The translations under genes and the position numbers were made by a program. A DNA stretch of 23,152 bases, from NCBI GenBank assembly GCA_049975385.1, contig JBNGDO010000076.1, positions 1 to 23,152 of the forward strand, written 5' to 3'. The DNA comes from DSWT01 sp049975385 (GTDB lineage Bacteria; Chloroflexota; Anaerolineae; B4-G1; SLSP01). This document shows, in pieces, positions 1 to 6,828 of the stretch. The notes under the pieces are model-generated. The model was not told where the DNA came from. It did not search any database and saw only the letters and a list, made by a program, of their open reading frames with translations. Each line of letters begins with the position of its first letter. The first letter of the stretch is position 1.

Positions 1-130
1 CACCGCAGGTGGATTGTGGTGCAAACCACCGCCTTTAGGCGCAGAATCTTTAGACAGCCTTCAGTCAGCTTTAGCCGACGTGGCCGGGGAGAAACCTACC
101 GGCCAAGGCCGGTAGTGGTTTAGTTCCCCC
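1..130 (+). mobile_element. Hairpin-rich segment, possible right end of an IS200/IS605-type element
   Basis: No protein is supported here. Three hairpins follow one another. Positions 16-29 pair GTGGT with ACCAC around a GCAA loop. Positions 30-41 pair CGCC with GGCG around TTTA. Positions 92-121 form a strong arm of TACCGGCC/GGCCGGTA extended by AAACC/GGTTT with a two-base bulge. IS200/IS605 (tnpB-type) elements carry hairpins at their ends and a structured RNA at the 3' side of tnpB, and this layout resembles that. No tnpB coding sequence is visible because the window starts here, so the assignment is an inference. It could also be an unrelated structured RNA or intergenic repeat. Confidence 0.3.
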
Positions 131-144
131 CTTCAGTGATAATC

Positions 145-153
145 TGGTATAAT
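145..153 (+). promoter_or_regulatory. Extended -10 promoter for the methyltransferase
   Basis: TGGTATAAT is a perfect TATAAT preceded by the TGN extension. This compensates for the lack of a recognisable -35 element, since the expected place is C-rich. It lies about 45 bases before the GTG start. The box sits inside an imperfect palindrome, TCTG...CAGA, which could be an operator, but that is only a suggestion. Confidence 0.5.
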
Positions 154-197
154 ATCAGACAACGTTTTCAATAACCATCAAGGAAAAAGAGGGAATT

Positions 198-1007
198 GTG
201 TTAGCCAGACTATATAGCAATATGTGCAATGCCTTCCCCAAGTTCAGGAAGGCGACCCGCAAGCAAATGTATCAACTGCTAGCCCGTTACTACCAACATC
301 ACGACTGGTCGTTTATGAATTACGGCTATGCGCCGGAGGACGCCACCGAAGTCCCAACCCTGCACACTGACGACGAATTCAACCGCTACTGCATCCAACT
401 TTACCATCACGTCGCCAACGCAGTCGAACTGCGCGGGCTGAAGGTGCTAGAAGTGGGCAGTGGTCGCGGTGGCGGCGCGGATTACATCAAGCGCTATCTC
501 AGCCCATCAGAAATGATCGGTGTGGACTTTTCCGATAGAGCTGTACGATTGTGCCAGCAACACTATCACGTCGAAGGCCTGAGCTTTATGCCGGGTGACG
601 CCGAAGATCTACCATTCGACGACGACAGCTTCGATGCAGTGGTGAACGTGGAGTCCTCACATTGTTATGGCTCGATGGACGCCTTCCTCGCGCAGGTCAG
701 GCGCGTTCTCAAGCCCGGAGGACACTTCCTCTTTGCGGATTTCCGTCCCCGCGAGCAACTCGCTGAGATGGACGAGCAACTCGAGCACTCCGCGATGCAG
801 CCCATCAGACAAAAAGACATCACGCCCAACGTGATCAAGGCGCTGGACGCCGATCATGAACGCCGTATCGCGCACATCCGCCGGGGCGCACCAAAGTTTT
901 TGACGAAACTGATACAAGAATTTGCCGGCACCAAAGGGGCTGACATTTACAAGAGATTCCAGACTGGGGCCTTCATCTACAAAAGCTTCGTACTCCAGAA
1001 AGTCTGA
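198..1007 (+). CDS. Class I SAM-dependent methyltransferase
   Basis: This 269-residue protein has the Rossmann-type methyltransferase fold of the Methyltransf_11 group. Motif I is VLEVGSGRGGG at residues 83-93, the acidic ribose-binding residue is in GVD at 108-110, motif II is GDAEDLPFDDDSFDAV near 123-138, and LKPGGHF at 171-177 is the post-III motif. The order and spacing are complete, so the enzyme is probably active. Cysteine 146 and the long C-terminal helical part (about 190-260) would form the substrate cap. The overall look recalls methyltransferases acting on lipid or polyketide hydroxyls such as the phthiotriolone type, but the substrate cannot be read from sequence. The start is GTG, preceded by GAGGGAA. 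It stands alone, ending convergently with the nucleosidase gene. Confidence 0.85.
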   Translation: MLARLYSNMCNAFPKFRKATRKQMYQLLARYYQHHDWSFMNYGYAPEDATEVPTLHTDDEFNRYCIQLYHHVANAVELRGLKVLEVGSGRGGGADYIKRYLSPSEMIGVDFSDRAVRLCQQHYHVEGLSFMPGDAEDLPFDDDSFDAVVNVESSHCYGSMDAFLAQVRRVLKPGGHFLFADFRPREQLAEMDEQLEHSAMQPIRQKDITPNVIKALDADHERRIAHIRRGAPKFLTKLIQEFAGTKGADIYKRFQTGAFIYKSFVLQKV

Positions 1008-1024
1008 GCTGACTACTTGATACC

Positions 1025-1057
1025 GGATGCTGGATCAACATCATCTTTCCAGCATCC
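1025..1057. terminator. Hairpin between convergent genes
   Basis: GGATGCTGGA at 1025-1034 and TCCAGCATCC at 1048-1057 are perfect 10-base inverted arms around a 13-base loop. The hairpin lies in the short gap between the convergent methyltransferase and nucleosidase genes, where a bidirectional terminator is expected. There is no clean T-run, and the right arm is also part of a 7-base tandem repeat, so the hairpin may be a by-product of that repeat. Confidence 0.4.
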
Positions 1058-1090
1058 AGCTTCTAGCTTCCAGTTTCCAGCTCCCAGTCA
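1049..1090. repeat. Heptanucleotide tandem repeat (CCAGCTT-like, six units)
   Basis: Six consecutive 7-base units read CCAGCAT, CCAGCTT, CTAGCTT, CCAGTTT, CCAGCTC and CCAGTCA. The array enters the 3' end of the minus-strand nucleosidase gene and supplies its last codons and stop. A related four-unit array is at 2565-2592. Short tandem heptamer arrays of this sort are known from filamentous cyanobacteria. Confidence 0.6.
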
Positions 1091-1791
1091 ACACACGCCA
1101 GCCAGGCGGGTAGCGCGTCAAGCAAGCGCGTCATCACGATCCGCGCCTGTGCACGGAAAAAAGTGACGGAGCCATCGTAGGCTTCTCCACCGTCAGCACC
1201 CACCAAGTCGGTGACGCCACGCAGAATCAGACAACGCACACCATTGCGCGCCGCAACGTAGGCAATCGCGCCGGACTCCCAATCGCCGGCTGCGGCACCA
1301 AAGCGCGCGCGCAAACTGGGAATTTCCTCCACCATCAAATCGCGGTCGCCGGAGACCAGTAGATCGCGCTGTACCGGCATCGGGTACGGCTCCGTCAGCC
1401 ACGACAAATCCAGATCGGTGGCGTAATGTTGCAGCGCTGCCTCTGGATCCCCCATCTGCTCAATGATGTCATAAACGAGCGTGCGTTCAGCCAGCACGAC
1501 CGTCTCCCGCTCAATCGCGCCATCGAAGCCGCCGCACGTCCCCAGGTTGACGATGAGTTGCGGCTGCCATCGATCGATCACGTACTGCGTCGCCGCCGCT
1601 GCCGCAATCTTGCCCCACCCTTCGTGGAAAAAAACCACCGGCTCCACACGACCGGCCACATCGACCTGGGCGATGCACCATTCGCCATACGGGGATAGGG
1701 ACAGCCCGTTATGGGCAAACCGTTCGCGTACAATGCCCCACTCCTGTCCCGCCGAAATCACCACTGCTACCCGAATGCCTGCTGCTTCCAT
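1063..1791 (-). CDS. MTA/SAH nucleosidase-like protein (PNP/UDP phosphorylase superfamily)
   Basis: This 242-residue cytosolic protein belongs to the nucleoside phosphorylase/nucleosidase superfamily, which splits the N-glycosidic bond of nucleosides such as 5'-methylthioadenosine or S-adenosylhomocysteine. The N-terminal strand with SAGQEWGIV (about 13-21), the segment EGWGKIAAAAATQYVI, the NLGTCGGF turn, the GDWESGA segment (the position of the nucleoside-binding Met-Glu region in this fold) and LRGVTDL (the catalytic Asp region) are all in the family order. No clear phosphate-binding arginine set can be assigned, so nucleosidase is favoured over phosphorylase. Start ATG is preceded by AGGAG. 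It lies 98 bases downstream of the HD hydrolase gene on the same strand, perhaps co-transcribed. The last residues are encoded by a heptamer repeat. Confidence 0.75.
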   Translation of the reverse strand: MEAAGIRVAVVISAGQEWGIVRERFAHNGLSLSPYGEWCIAQVDVAGRVEPVVFFHEGWGKIAAAAATQYVIDRWQPQLIVNLGTCGGFDGAIERETVVLAERTLVYDIIEQMGDPEAALQHYATDLDLSWLTEPYPMPVQRDLLVSGDRDLMVEEIPSLRARFGAAAGDWESGAIAYVAARNGVRCLILRGVTDLVGADGGEAYDGSVTFFRAQARIVMTRLLDALPAWLACVDWELETGS

Positions 1792-1889
1792 ATAGCATCT
1801 CCTGAAATCATATGATGGTTCTCAATCTGATAATCGTTAGTCTGGTAGTCAAGGCCAGTCTGTGATTAGCTCAAATCCATCGACAAACC

Positions 1890-2504
1890 TCATAGGCCAC
1901 AGAAGTACACGTGAGCTGCCGCCAGCCAGGGGTGAACGACCGCCAGCGTGGCGCGGCGCTCCCACAGATAGCGCAGATAGACACACGCTGCCGCATCCAG
2001 CGAGTGCGCCAGTGCCGCTTCCAGGGCCGCAAGGTATGGTGGTTCGCCTGGTTGATCCCATGCCAGCTTGTCTGCCACGAAGAGCACCTTATCCAACGGT
2101 GAAGCGCCCGCTTTGAGTGTCGTATGACAGCCGATAGCATTGAGTACATCAGCGTCGGTCACGGCGAAAAGGTCGCGCGCCAAAACAACTGAAAGCTTCT
2201 GGTGCAGGATCATCGGCAGAACGCGCTCTTCGGGCAACACAGGAATGCCCAACGCCTCCGCCGCTGCGACGCGCTCCCCAGCCGGGATGACGGCGCTGAC
2301 ATCGTGCAGCCACGCTGCCTGCGCTGCACACGCTGCTTCCACCCCTGCCAATGCGGCAATCCGGCGTGCTTCCACCGCGACCGCCGTACTGTGAACCGCC
2401 GTCTTTGGGCAGCCGTGGTGCTTTAGGAACGCCGTCACATCCTGCGCCGTGTCGCCGGTCCACACAATGCCTGCGTTAAGCCCGACGAGTATCTTCTGCA
2501 TCAC
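1890..2504 (-). CDS. yqeK: YqeK-type HD hydrolase, predicted symmetrical Ap4A hydrolase
   Basis: This 204-residue HD-superfamily protein has the motif order of the YqeK family, whose characterised members cut diadenosine tetraphosphate into two ADP using a di-metal centre. Visible ligands are H38 (in AVHSTAVAVEA), H67-D68 (AAWLHDVS), H101 (ILHQKLSV), H127 (IGCHTT) and D145 (LDKVLFVAD). The segment SPLDKVLFVAD is especially typical of YqeK. In many bacteria yqeK sits next to nadD and rsfS, but here it is beside a nucleosidase and a polyphosphate locus, consistent with an adenylate-metabolism theme. The start is either GTG 2504 or the adjacent ATG 2501. A -10 box ends eight bases before the ATG, so the message may be leaderless. 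Confidence 0.75.
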   Translation of the reverse strand: MMQKILVGLNAGIVWTGDTAQDVTAFLKHHGCPKTAVHSTAVAVEARRIAALAGVEAACAAQAAWLHDVSAVIPAGERVAAAEALGIPVLPEERVLPMILHQKLSVVLARDLFAVTDADVLNAIGCHTTLKAGASPLDKVLFVADKLAWDQPGEPPYLAALEAALAHSLDAAACVYLRYLWERRATLAVVHPWLAAAHVYFCGL

Positions 2505-2509
2505 CCCAC

Positions 2510-2515
2510 AGTATA
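2510..2515 (-). promoter_or_regulatory. -10 box abutting the yqeK start (possible leaderless transcript)
   Basis: On the minus strand TATACT ends eight bases before ATG 2501 and five before GTG 2504. Transcription starting about seven bases after the box would begin at the start codon itself. No Shine-Dalgarno sequence is seen between box and start. The -35 is uncertain: TTGAGG (2530-2535) is present, but the spacing is only 14. Confidence 0.45.
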
Positions 2516-2564
2516 CCGCATTTTCTCTTCCTCAAGTCCTACGCAATACAATACCATCGAACCC

Positions 2565-2592
2565 ACAGCATCCAACTTCCAGCATCAAACTT
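2565..2592. repeat. Heptanucleotide repeat, second copy (four units)
   Basis: Four 7-base units, ACAGCAT, CCAACTT, CCAGCAT and CAAACTT, repeat the theme of the array at 1049-1090. The array ends at the -35 element of the CYTH-CHAD promoter. Confidence 0.5.
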
Positions 2593-2618
2593 GTGACTCT
2601 TTCAGAAACCCGTATAAT
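2591..2618 (+). promoter_or_regulatory. Sigma-70-like promoter for the CYTH-CHAD/adk run
   Basis: TTGTGA at 2591-2596 and a perfect TATAAT at 2613-2618 are separated by 16 bases. The predicted leader to ATG 2759 is about 130 bases. I see no riboswitch or attenuator in it. Confidence 0.55.
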
Positions 2619-2758
2619 GAAGATACAGCCTCGCGGCCTTATTATCCTGATTAGGGTCTAGCCACGCAGATTCTTGCACACTCGATAGCGTAGCGACACG
2701 GGCGAAAAAAGGCGCTAAGGGTCGTTTTGGTTCCGCTTTATTCGGGTTAGGAACGCCC

Positions 2759-4399
2759 ATGGAAGTTGAAGCAAAGTTCATCATACAGGATACGCAAACC
2801 TACCATGACTTGCAGGTAATGGATCACCTGGGGTATTTTTCGATTTCAGCCCCTCGCGTGGAGAATATGTGCGACACGTACCTCGATACGCCAGATCGCC
2901 GTCTTTTGCGGTCCGGTTACGCCTGTCGCCAAAGGGAGCAGGGTGGGTGCGCCGTGATCTCTCTGAAGTCTCTACACGGCGCCGAAGGCAACATCCATCG
3001 CCGCGAAGAAGTAGAAGCGCCCCTGGCGCGGATTGAAATACCGCCAGAGCACTGGCCCGACAGCGCCGCGCGTCAGCGCGTTCTCTCACTGATAGACCCC
3101 CTTATGCGATTGCAACCGCTTTTACATCTCGAACAACGCCGCGAGGTGCGTGAGGTGCTGTACGCACAGCACCTCGTCGCTGAACTCAGCCTCGACACCG
3201 TGAAAAGCCTGGATCAGGTGTACCACGAGCTAGAGATCGAACTCAAGGGCGCAGGAACGGAATATGATCTTGCCGCCATCCTTGATAAACTGAAGGGAAT
3301 GCCTGGGTTAAGGCCGGAGCCACGCTCTAAGTTCGAACGGGCGCTGGCAGCACTCGATGCGCAAGATACACCACCGCCACCGCCGCGAACCGGCCCCGCG
3401 CCGACGGAGCATGTCCAGCCCAATGACGCGCCTGGCATTGTCGCCGGCGACGCTATGGCCGAGGCCGCGCGCAAGATATTGTACTTTCACATGTCGCACA
3501 TGATAGCAAATGAAGCCGAGACACGCGCAGGCGTCGATATTGAAGCGCTGCACGACATGCGCGTGGCGACCCGGCGCATGCGCACCGCATTTTACGTCCT
3601 CGCGGACGTCATAGACGCCGATATGACCGCGCCCTACCAAAAGGAACTCAAACGTGCCGGGCGCGTGCTAGGCCGCGTCCGCGACATGGACGTTTTCCGG
3701 GAGAAGGCAGAGGCATATCTGGGTGCATTCGCCAAGAGCACACCGCCGGACCTTACCCTGTTGATGAACGCATGGGATACCGAATATGCGCGCGCGCGGT
3801 CAAAGCTGCTCAAATATCTCGATAGCGAACGTTATGCACAGTTTAAGCACGCCTTCATAGGCTATTTGGAAAATCCACTGTCTCCCACTACCACGAGCAA
3901 CGCCGAACAGCGCGTCGCTGCTGCTGTCCCCGACCTGATCGCCACACGATTGGTCGAGTTCTATACCCGCAAAACCAGGCTCGATCAACCCGATGCCGAT
4001 CTGAGCGACTACCACCAGATGCGCATCGTCACTAAATATCTACGCTATACCCTGGAGTATTTCCGCGAGGTGCTCGGATCGGAGGTGGAACAGGCCATCG
4101 AGGAACTGAAAGTGCTGCAAGACCATCTGGGCGCGCTCCAGGATACCGTCGTCGCCAGCAAGCATCTGCAAAACGTCATCGCCTGGGGAACGTGGCGGCG
4201 TCCCAAGGAGGAACATCTGCGGTGGATTTCCACGCCTTTCAACGCGCCTGACGTAGCCGCATACCTGGAATTCCGGCAGACTGAGAAACGCCGTCTAGTG
4301 CGCACCTTCCCTGAAGTCTGGGCGCGCTACGAAGATGTCCACCACCAGCGCACACACTTTACCGCGTTGATTGCCAGCGCCATTTCCGCGCTGCCATGA
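2759..4399 (+). CDS. CYTH-CHAD polyphosphate-associated protein
   Basis: This 546-residue protein joins two polyphosphate-linked domains. Residues 1-200 are a CYTH domain (triphosphate tunnel metalloenzyme): the ExExK signature is E2, E4, K6, followed by YLDTPDRRLLRSGYACRQRE (41-60), the lysine strand ISLKS (67-71) and HELEIELKG (156-164). These charged strands form the tunnel that binds triphosphate or inorganic polyphosphate. A proline-rich linker spans about 201-225. Residues 226-530 are a CHAD domain, an all-helical module rich in conserved basic residues and histidines shown in other bacteria to bind polyphosphate; visible are LHDMRVATRRMRTA (264-277), RVLGRVRDMDVF (292-303) and HQMRIVTKYLRY. 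The start is supported by TTAGGA six bases before ATG. The stop overlaps an in-frame upstream ATG of adk (ATGA). Polyphosphatase, triphosphatase or granule-targeting roles are all possible. Confidence 0.9.
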   Translation: MEVEAKFIIQDTQTYHDLQVMDHLGYFSISAPRVENMCDTYLDTPDRRLLRSGYACRQREQGGCAVISLKSLHGAEGNIHRREEVEAPLARIEIPPEHWPDSAARQRVLSLIDPLMRLQPLLHLEQRREVREVLYAQHLVAELSLDTVKSLDQVYHELEIELKGAGTEYDLAAILDKLKGMPGLRPEPRSKFERALAALDAQDTPPPPPRTGPAPTEHVQPNDAPGIVAGDAMAEAARKILYFHMSHMIANEAETRAGVDIEALHDMRVATRRMRTAFYVLADVIDADMTAPYQKELKRAGRVLGRVRDMDVFREKAEAYLGAFAKSTPPDLTLLMNAWDTEYARARSKLLKYLDSERYAQFKHAFIGYLENPLSPTTTSNAEQRVAAAVPDLIATRLVEFYTRKTRLDQPDADLSDYHQMRIVTKYLRYTLEYFREVLGSEVEQAIEELKVLQDHLGALQDTVVASKHLQNVIAWGTWRRPKEEHLRWISTPFNAPDVAAYLEFRQTEKRRLVRTFPEVWARYEDVHHQRTHFTALIASAISALP

Positions 4400-4431
4400 G
4401 AATCACATTCCATATCGACAAGGAGAAACTT

Positions 4432-5094
4432 ATGACCCAAACGCCAAAATTCATCATTTTACTCGGACCACCCGCCGCCGGGAAGGGCACACAGGCCACC
4501 CGCTTAAGCGAATACCTTAATCTGCCCCACGTTGCCAGCGGCGACCTCTTCCGCTACAACCTCAAGAATGAGACGGAACTAGGCCTTAAAGCCAAAGCGT
4601 ACATGGATCGTGGCGCGCTTGTTCCTGACGACATCACCATCGCGATGGTCTTGGATCGCCTGAGCCGCCCCGATTGCGCGAGTGGTGCCCTCCTCGACGG
4701 CTTTCCCCGCACGCTGGCGCAAGCTGAAGCATTGGACAAGGCTTTGGCAGAAAAAGGCGTCGCCATCAACGGCGTGCTCAACATCATCGTGCCCGACGAA
4801 GTGCTGGTCGAGCGTGTGACCGGGCGACGGCTATGCCGGACCTGCGGTGAACCTTATCACATCAAGTTCAATCCCCCAAAGGTGGAGGGGGTCTGCGACA
4901 TCGATGGCGGCGAGTTGTACCAACGCGAGGACGACAACGAGGCCACCGTCAAAAACCGCCTCAAGGTCTACTGGGAACAAACCAGTCCTCTCATTGGCTA
5001 CTACAGAGATGCCGGCGTGCTGGTCGATATCGACGGCGACCAAGGCATCGACGCCGTGACCGAGGAACTCAAAGCCGCAGTCGACAACCTGTAA
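4432..5094 (+). CDS. adk: Adenylate kinase, zinc-binding LID type
   Basis: This 220-residue long-form adenylate kinase carries out ATP + AMP = 2 ADP in the cytosol. The P-loop GPPAAGKGT is at 12-20, the AMP-site segment ASGDLFR at 35-41, the DGFPRT motif at 89-94, and NRLKVYWEQTSPLIGYY is the C-terminal core. The LID carries C125, C128, C145 and D148, the Cys3-Asp arrangement that binds structural zinc in Gram-positive-type enzymes. I chose ATG 4432 because AAGGAG lies six bases before it and the P-loop then begins at the usual distance. An in-frame ATG at 4396 overlaps the CHAD stop and would add 12 residues. Adk is usually beside secY in ribosomal-protein operons, but here it sits between polyphosphate genes, where it can turn PPK2-made ADP into ATP. 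Confidence 0.95.
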   Translation: MTQTPKFIILLGPPAAGKGTQATRLSEYLNLPHVASGDLFRYNLKNETELGLKAKAYMDRGALVPDDITIAMVLDRLSRPDCASGALLDGFPRTLAQAEALDKALAEKGVAINGVLNIIVPDEVLVERVTGRRLCRTCGEPYHIKFNPPKVEGVCDIDGGELYQREDDNEATVKNRLKVYWEQTSPLIGYYRDAGVLVDIDGDQGIDAVTEELKAAVDNL

Positions 5095-5108
5095 AGCAAC
5101 TTGTTTCC

Positions 5109-5178
5109 GTCAGCAGATTGAGCAGATTTCCTGTATAGCAGAAGTAAAAAATCTGCTTTATCTGCTCAATCTGCTGAC
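5109..5178. repeat. Perfect 19-base inverted repeat between adk and ppk2
   Basis: The left arm 5109-5127 begins GTCAGCAGATTG and the right arm 5160-5178 is its exact reverse complement over all 19 bases. The 32-base interior holds a nested 6-base stem, AGCAGA (5137-5142) with TCTGCT (5152-5157). Each arm also repeats AGCAGATT internally. As RNA it would form a long hairpin that could end adk transcripts or insulate ppk2. It could equally be a dispersed palindromic (MITE/REP-like) element. Confidence 0.7.
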
Positions 5179-5209
5179 AAGTTAGTCGCGCAGTCTGTGA
5201 GGAAAAGCC

Positions 5210-6013
5210 ATGCTGGAAGACGTAGACCTGGGGGCAAAGCTACGCAAAAAAGTCTACAAAGCGCAGCGCCCAAAACTGCAACGGCGTCTCTACGCGCTGC
5301 AACGGGCCTGCGTGGATGCCGGGCTGCCCGTGATGGTGGTTTTTGAGGGGTGGGACGCAGCAGGCAAGAGCGCCGTGCAGAAGGCGCTGACGCAACGTCT
5401 CAATTCCCATAGTCTCGTTACCTACGATATTCAACCGCCCCGCACCTACGAAACGCTGATGCCGTGGCTCTGGCGTTTCTGGCTCAAGATTCCGCGCTAC
5501 GGCGAGATGGCGATCTTTTACCACAGTTGGTACGAGCGCGTCCTGCGGGAGCGTGTCGAAGGCGGCCTTTCCAGACAGGACTTATCGAAGGCCTTCCGCG
5601 ACATCGCCAATTTCGAGCGTACGCTGGCCGATGATGGCTACGTCATCGCCAAGCTCTTCTTCCACATCAGCCAGGAGGAACAAGCACGCCGCCTTAACGA
5701 CCTGCAAAGCGATCCGCTATCCAACTGGCGTGTCAGGCCAGAACACTGGGAACGCCACCAACGCTACGCGCAATACGTCACTGCCATCAAGGAGATGCTC
5801 AAACGCACCGACACGCCCGCGGCACCGTGGACGGTCATTCCGGCGACGAATTTCCGTTGGGCGTGCGTTATGGCCTTCGAGACGGTCATTGCGCAGATCG
5901 AAAGCGCGCTGGGAGCGCGTTGCGTTGCCCTGCCCGTGGAAGACAGCGTCGGCGAACCGGCCTTAGGAAACGCGCCGGGCATTCTGGCGCGCGCAGGCGA
6001 AGAAGGAAAATAG
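5210..6013 (+). CDS. PPK2-family polyphosphate kinase, N-terminal-domain-like half of a split PAP
   Basis: This 267-residue PPK2 protein belongs to the P-loop kinase family that transfers phosphate between polyphosphate and nucleotides. Walker A is GWDAAGKS at 47-54, PWLWRFW lies at 85-91, the Walker B/lid-proximal motif is FYHSWYERVL at 103-112 (commonly FDRSWY-like in PPK2), RVRPEHW at about 174-180 is the lid, and APWTVIPATNFRWA at 205-218 is the terminal signature. Residues 235-267 look like a linker. Start ATG follows GAGGAAA. The stop TAG is followed by one codon and then the ATG of a second PPK2 gene in the same frame. The pair therefore matches the two-domain polyphosphate:AMP phosphotransferase layout, of which this would be the N-terminal domain, thought to be the less active one in that class. 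Substrate (AMP or ADP) is inferred. Confidence 0.88.
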   Translation: MLEDVDLGAKLRKKVYKAQRPKLQRRLYALQRACVDAGLPVMVVFEGWDAAGKSAVQKALTQRLNSHSLVTYDIQPPRTYETLMPWLWRFWLKIPRYGEMAIFYHSWYERVLRERVEGGLSRQDLSKAFRDIANFERTLADDGYVIAKLFFHISQEEQARRLNDLQSDPLSNWRVRPEHWERHQRYAQYVTAIKEMLKRTDTPAAPWTVIPATNFRWACVMAFETVIAQIESALGARCVALPVEDSVGEPALGNAPGILARAGEEGK

Positions 6014-6016
6014 CCT

Positions 6017-6787
6017 ATGTTACAGGCCATCGATTTAAATCACAGCCTATCCCGCAAAGCCTACAAGAAAGAGCTGCTGCGCGCACAGTTGCAGTTGCGC
6101 CAGTTGGCCTACCAACTCTATCTGAGCAAGCGCTCGATGGTCATCCTCTTCGAGGGATTGGACGGCGCAGGGAAAAGCAGCCTTATCAAACGCGTGATCC
6201 AACAACTGGACCCACGCGGCTATGAGGTGTATACGATTGGTCCGCCTAGCGATGATGAGCGTGCCCATCATTACTTGTGGCGCTTTTGGAATTGCCTGAT
6301 CCCGCCCGACAAGAAGCAGATTCTGATCTTTAATCACAGTTGGTATGGGCGGGTTCTGGATGAGCGCGTGCAAGGCGTCCATCCCAGAAGCATGTGGCGG
6401 CGCGCGTACCGCGAGATCAACGAGTTCGAGCGTCACCTGGTGGATTTCGGGATCATCATCGCCAAATTCTGGCTGCACATCAGCCCAGAAGAACAATTAC
6501 GGCGCTTCGAAGCACGCACCAAAGCTACCGACAAGGTCTGGAAATCTACTCAGGAAACCCCGGGGCAACACGCACAATGGGAGCTTTACGAAGAAGCGGT
6601 TGAAGATATGCTGCTGCGCACCAGCACCGTGCCTGCACCATGGACCATCATCGAAAGCGACGATAAGCGTTACGCACGCGTCAAAGCGGTACAGACACTG
6701 GTAGGATTGTTAACCAGGGAACTCAACTACCAACCCGCGGATCTCTTGAAAAGCTTCCAGGTATCTACCGAGGATACGACCACCTGA
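6017..6787 (+). CDS. PPK2-family polyphosphate:AMP phosphotransferase, C-terminal-domain-like half
   Basis: This 256-residue PPK2 domain most resembles the C-terminal catalytic half of tandem polyphosphate:AMP phosphotransferases (class II PPK2). Walker A GLDGAGKS is at 47-54, exactly the same position as in the upstream gene. HHYLWRFW (84-91), FNHSWYGRVLDERVQG (105-120), REINEFERHL, FWLHISPEEQLRRF and APWTIIESDDKRYARVK (197-213) are all in family order. The lid around 165-178 diverges from the usual K-x-W-x-[IL]-[ST]-x-x-D-W pattern. The usual Asp-Arg before SWY is Asn-His. It starts one codon after the upstream stop, with AAGGAAAA as possible ribosome site, so translation is coupled or the two are read through as one. 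With adk just upstream, it would allow ATP regeneration from AMP and polyphosphate. Confidence 0.88.
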   Translation: MLQAIDLNHSLSRKAYKKELLRAQLQLRQLAYQLYLSKRSMVILFEGLDGAGKSSLIKRVIQQLDPRGYEVYTIGPPSDDERAHHYLWRFWNCLIPPDKKQILIFNHSWYGRVLDERVQGVHPRSMWRRAYREINEFERHLVDFGIIIAKFWLHISPEEQLRRFEARTKATDKVWKSTQETPGQHAQWELYEEAVEDMLLRTSTVPAPWTIIESDDKRYARVKAVQTLVGLLTRELNYQPADLLKSFQVSTEDTTT

Positions 6788-6828
6788 GTATTGATGCCTA
6801 ATGCCTGCCAGGCTTTAATGACAGAGTA

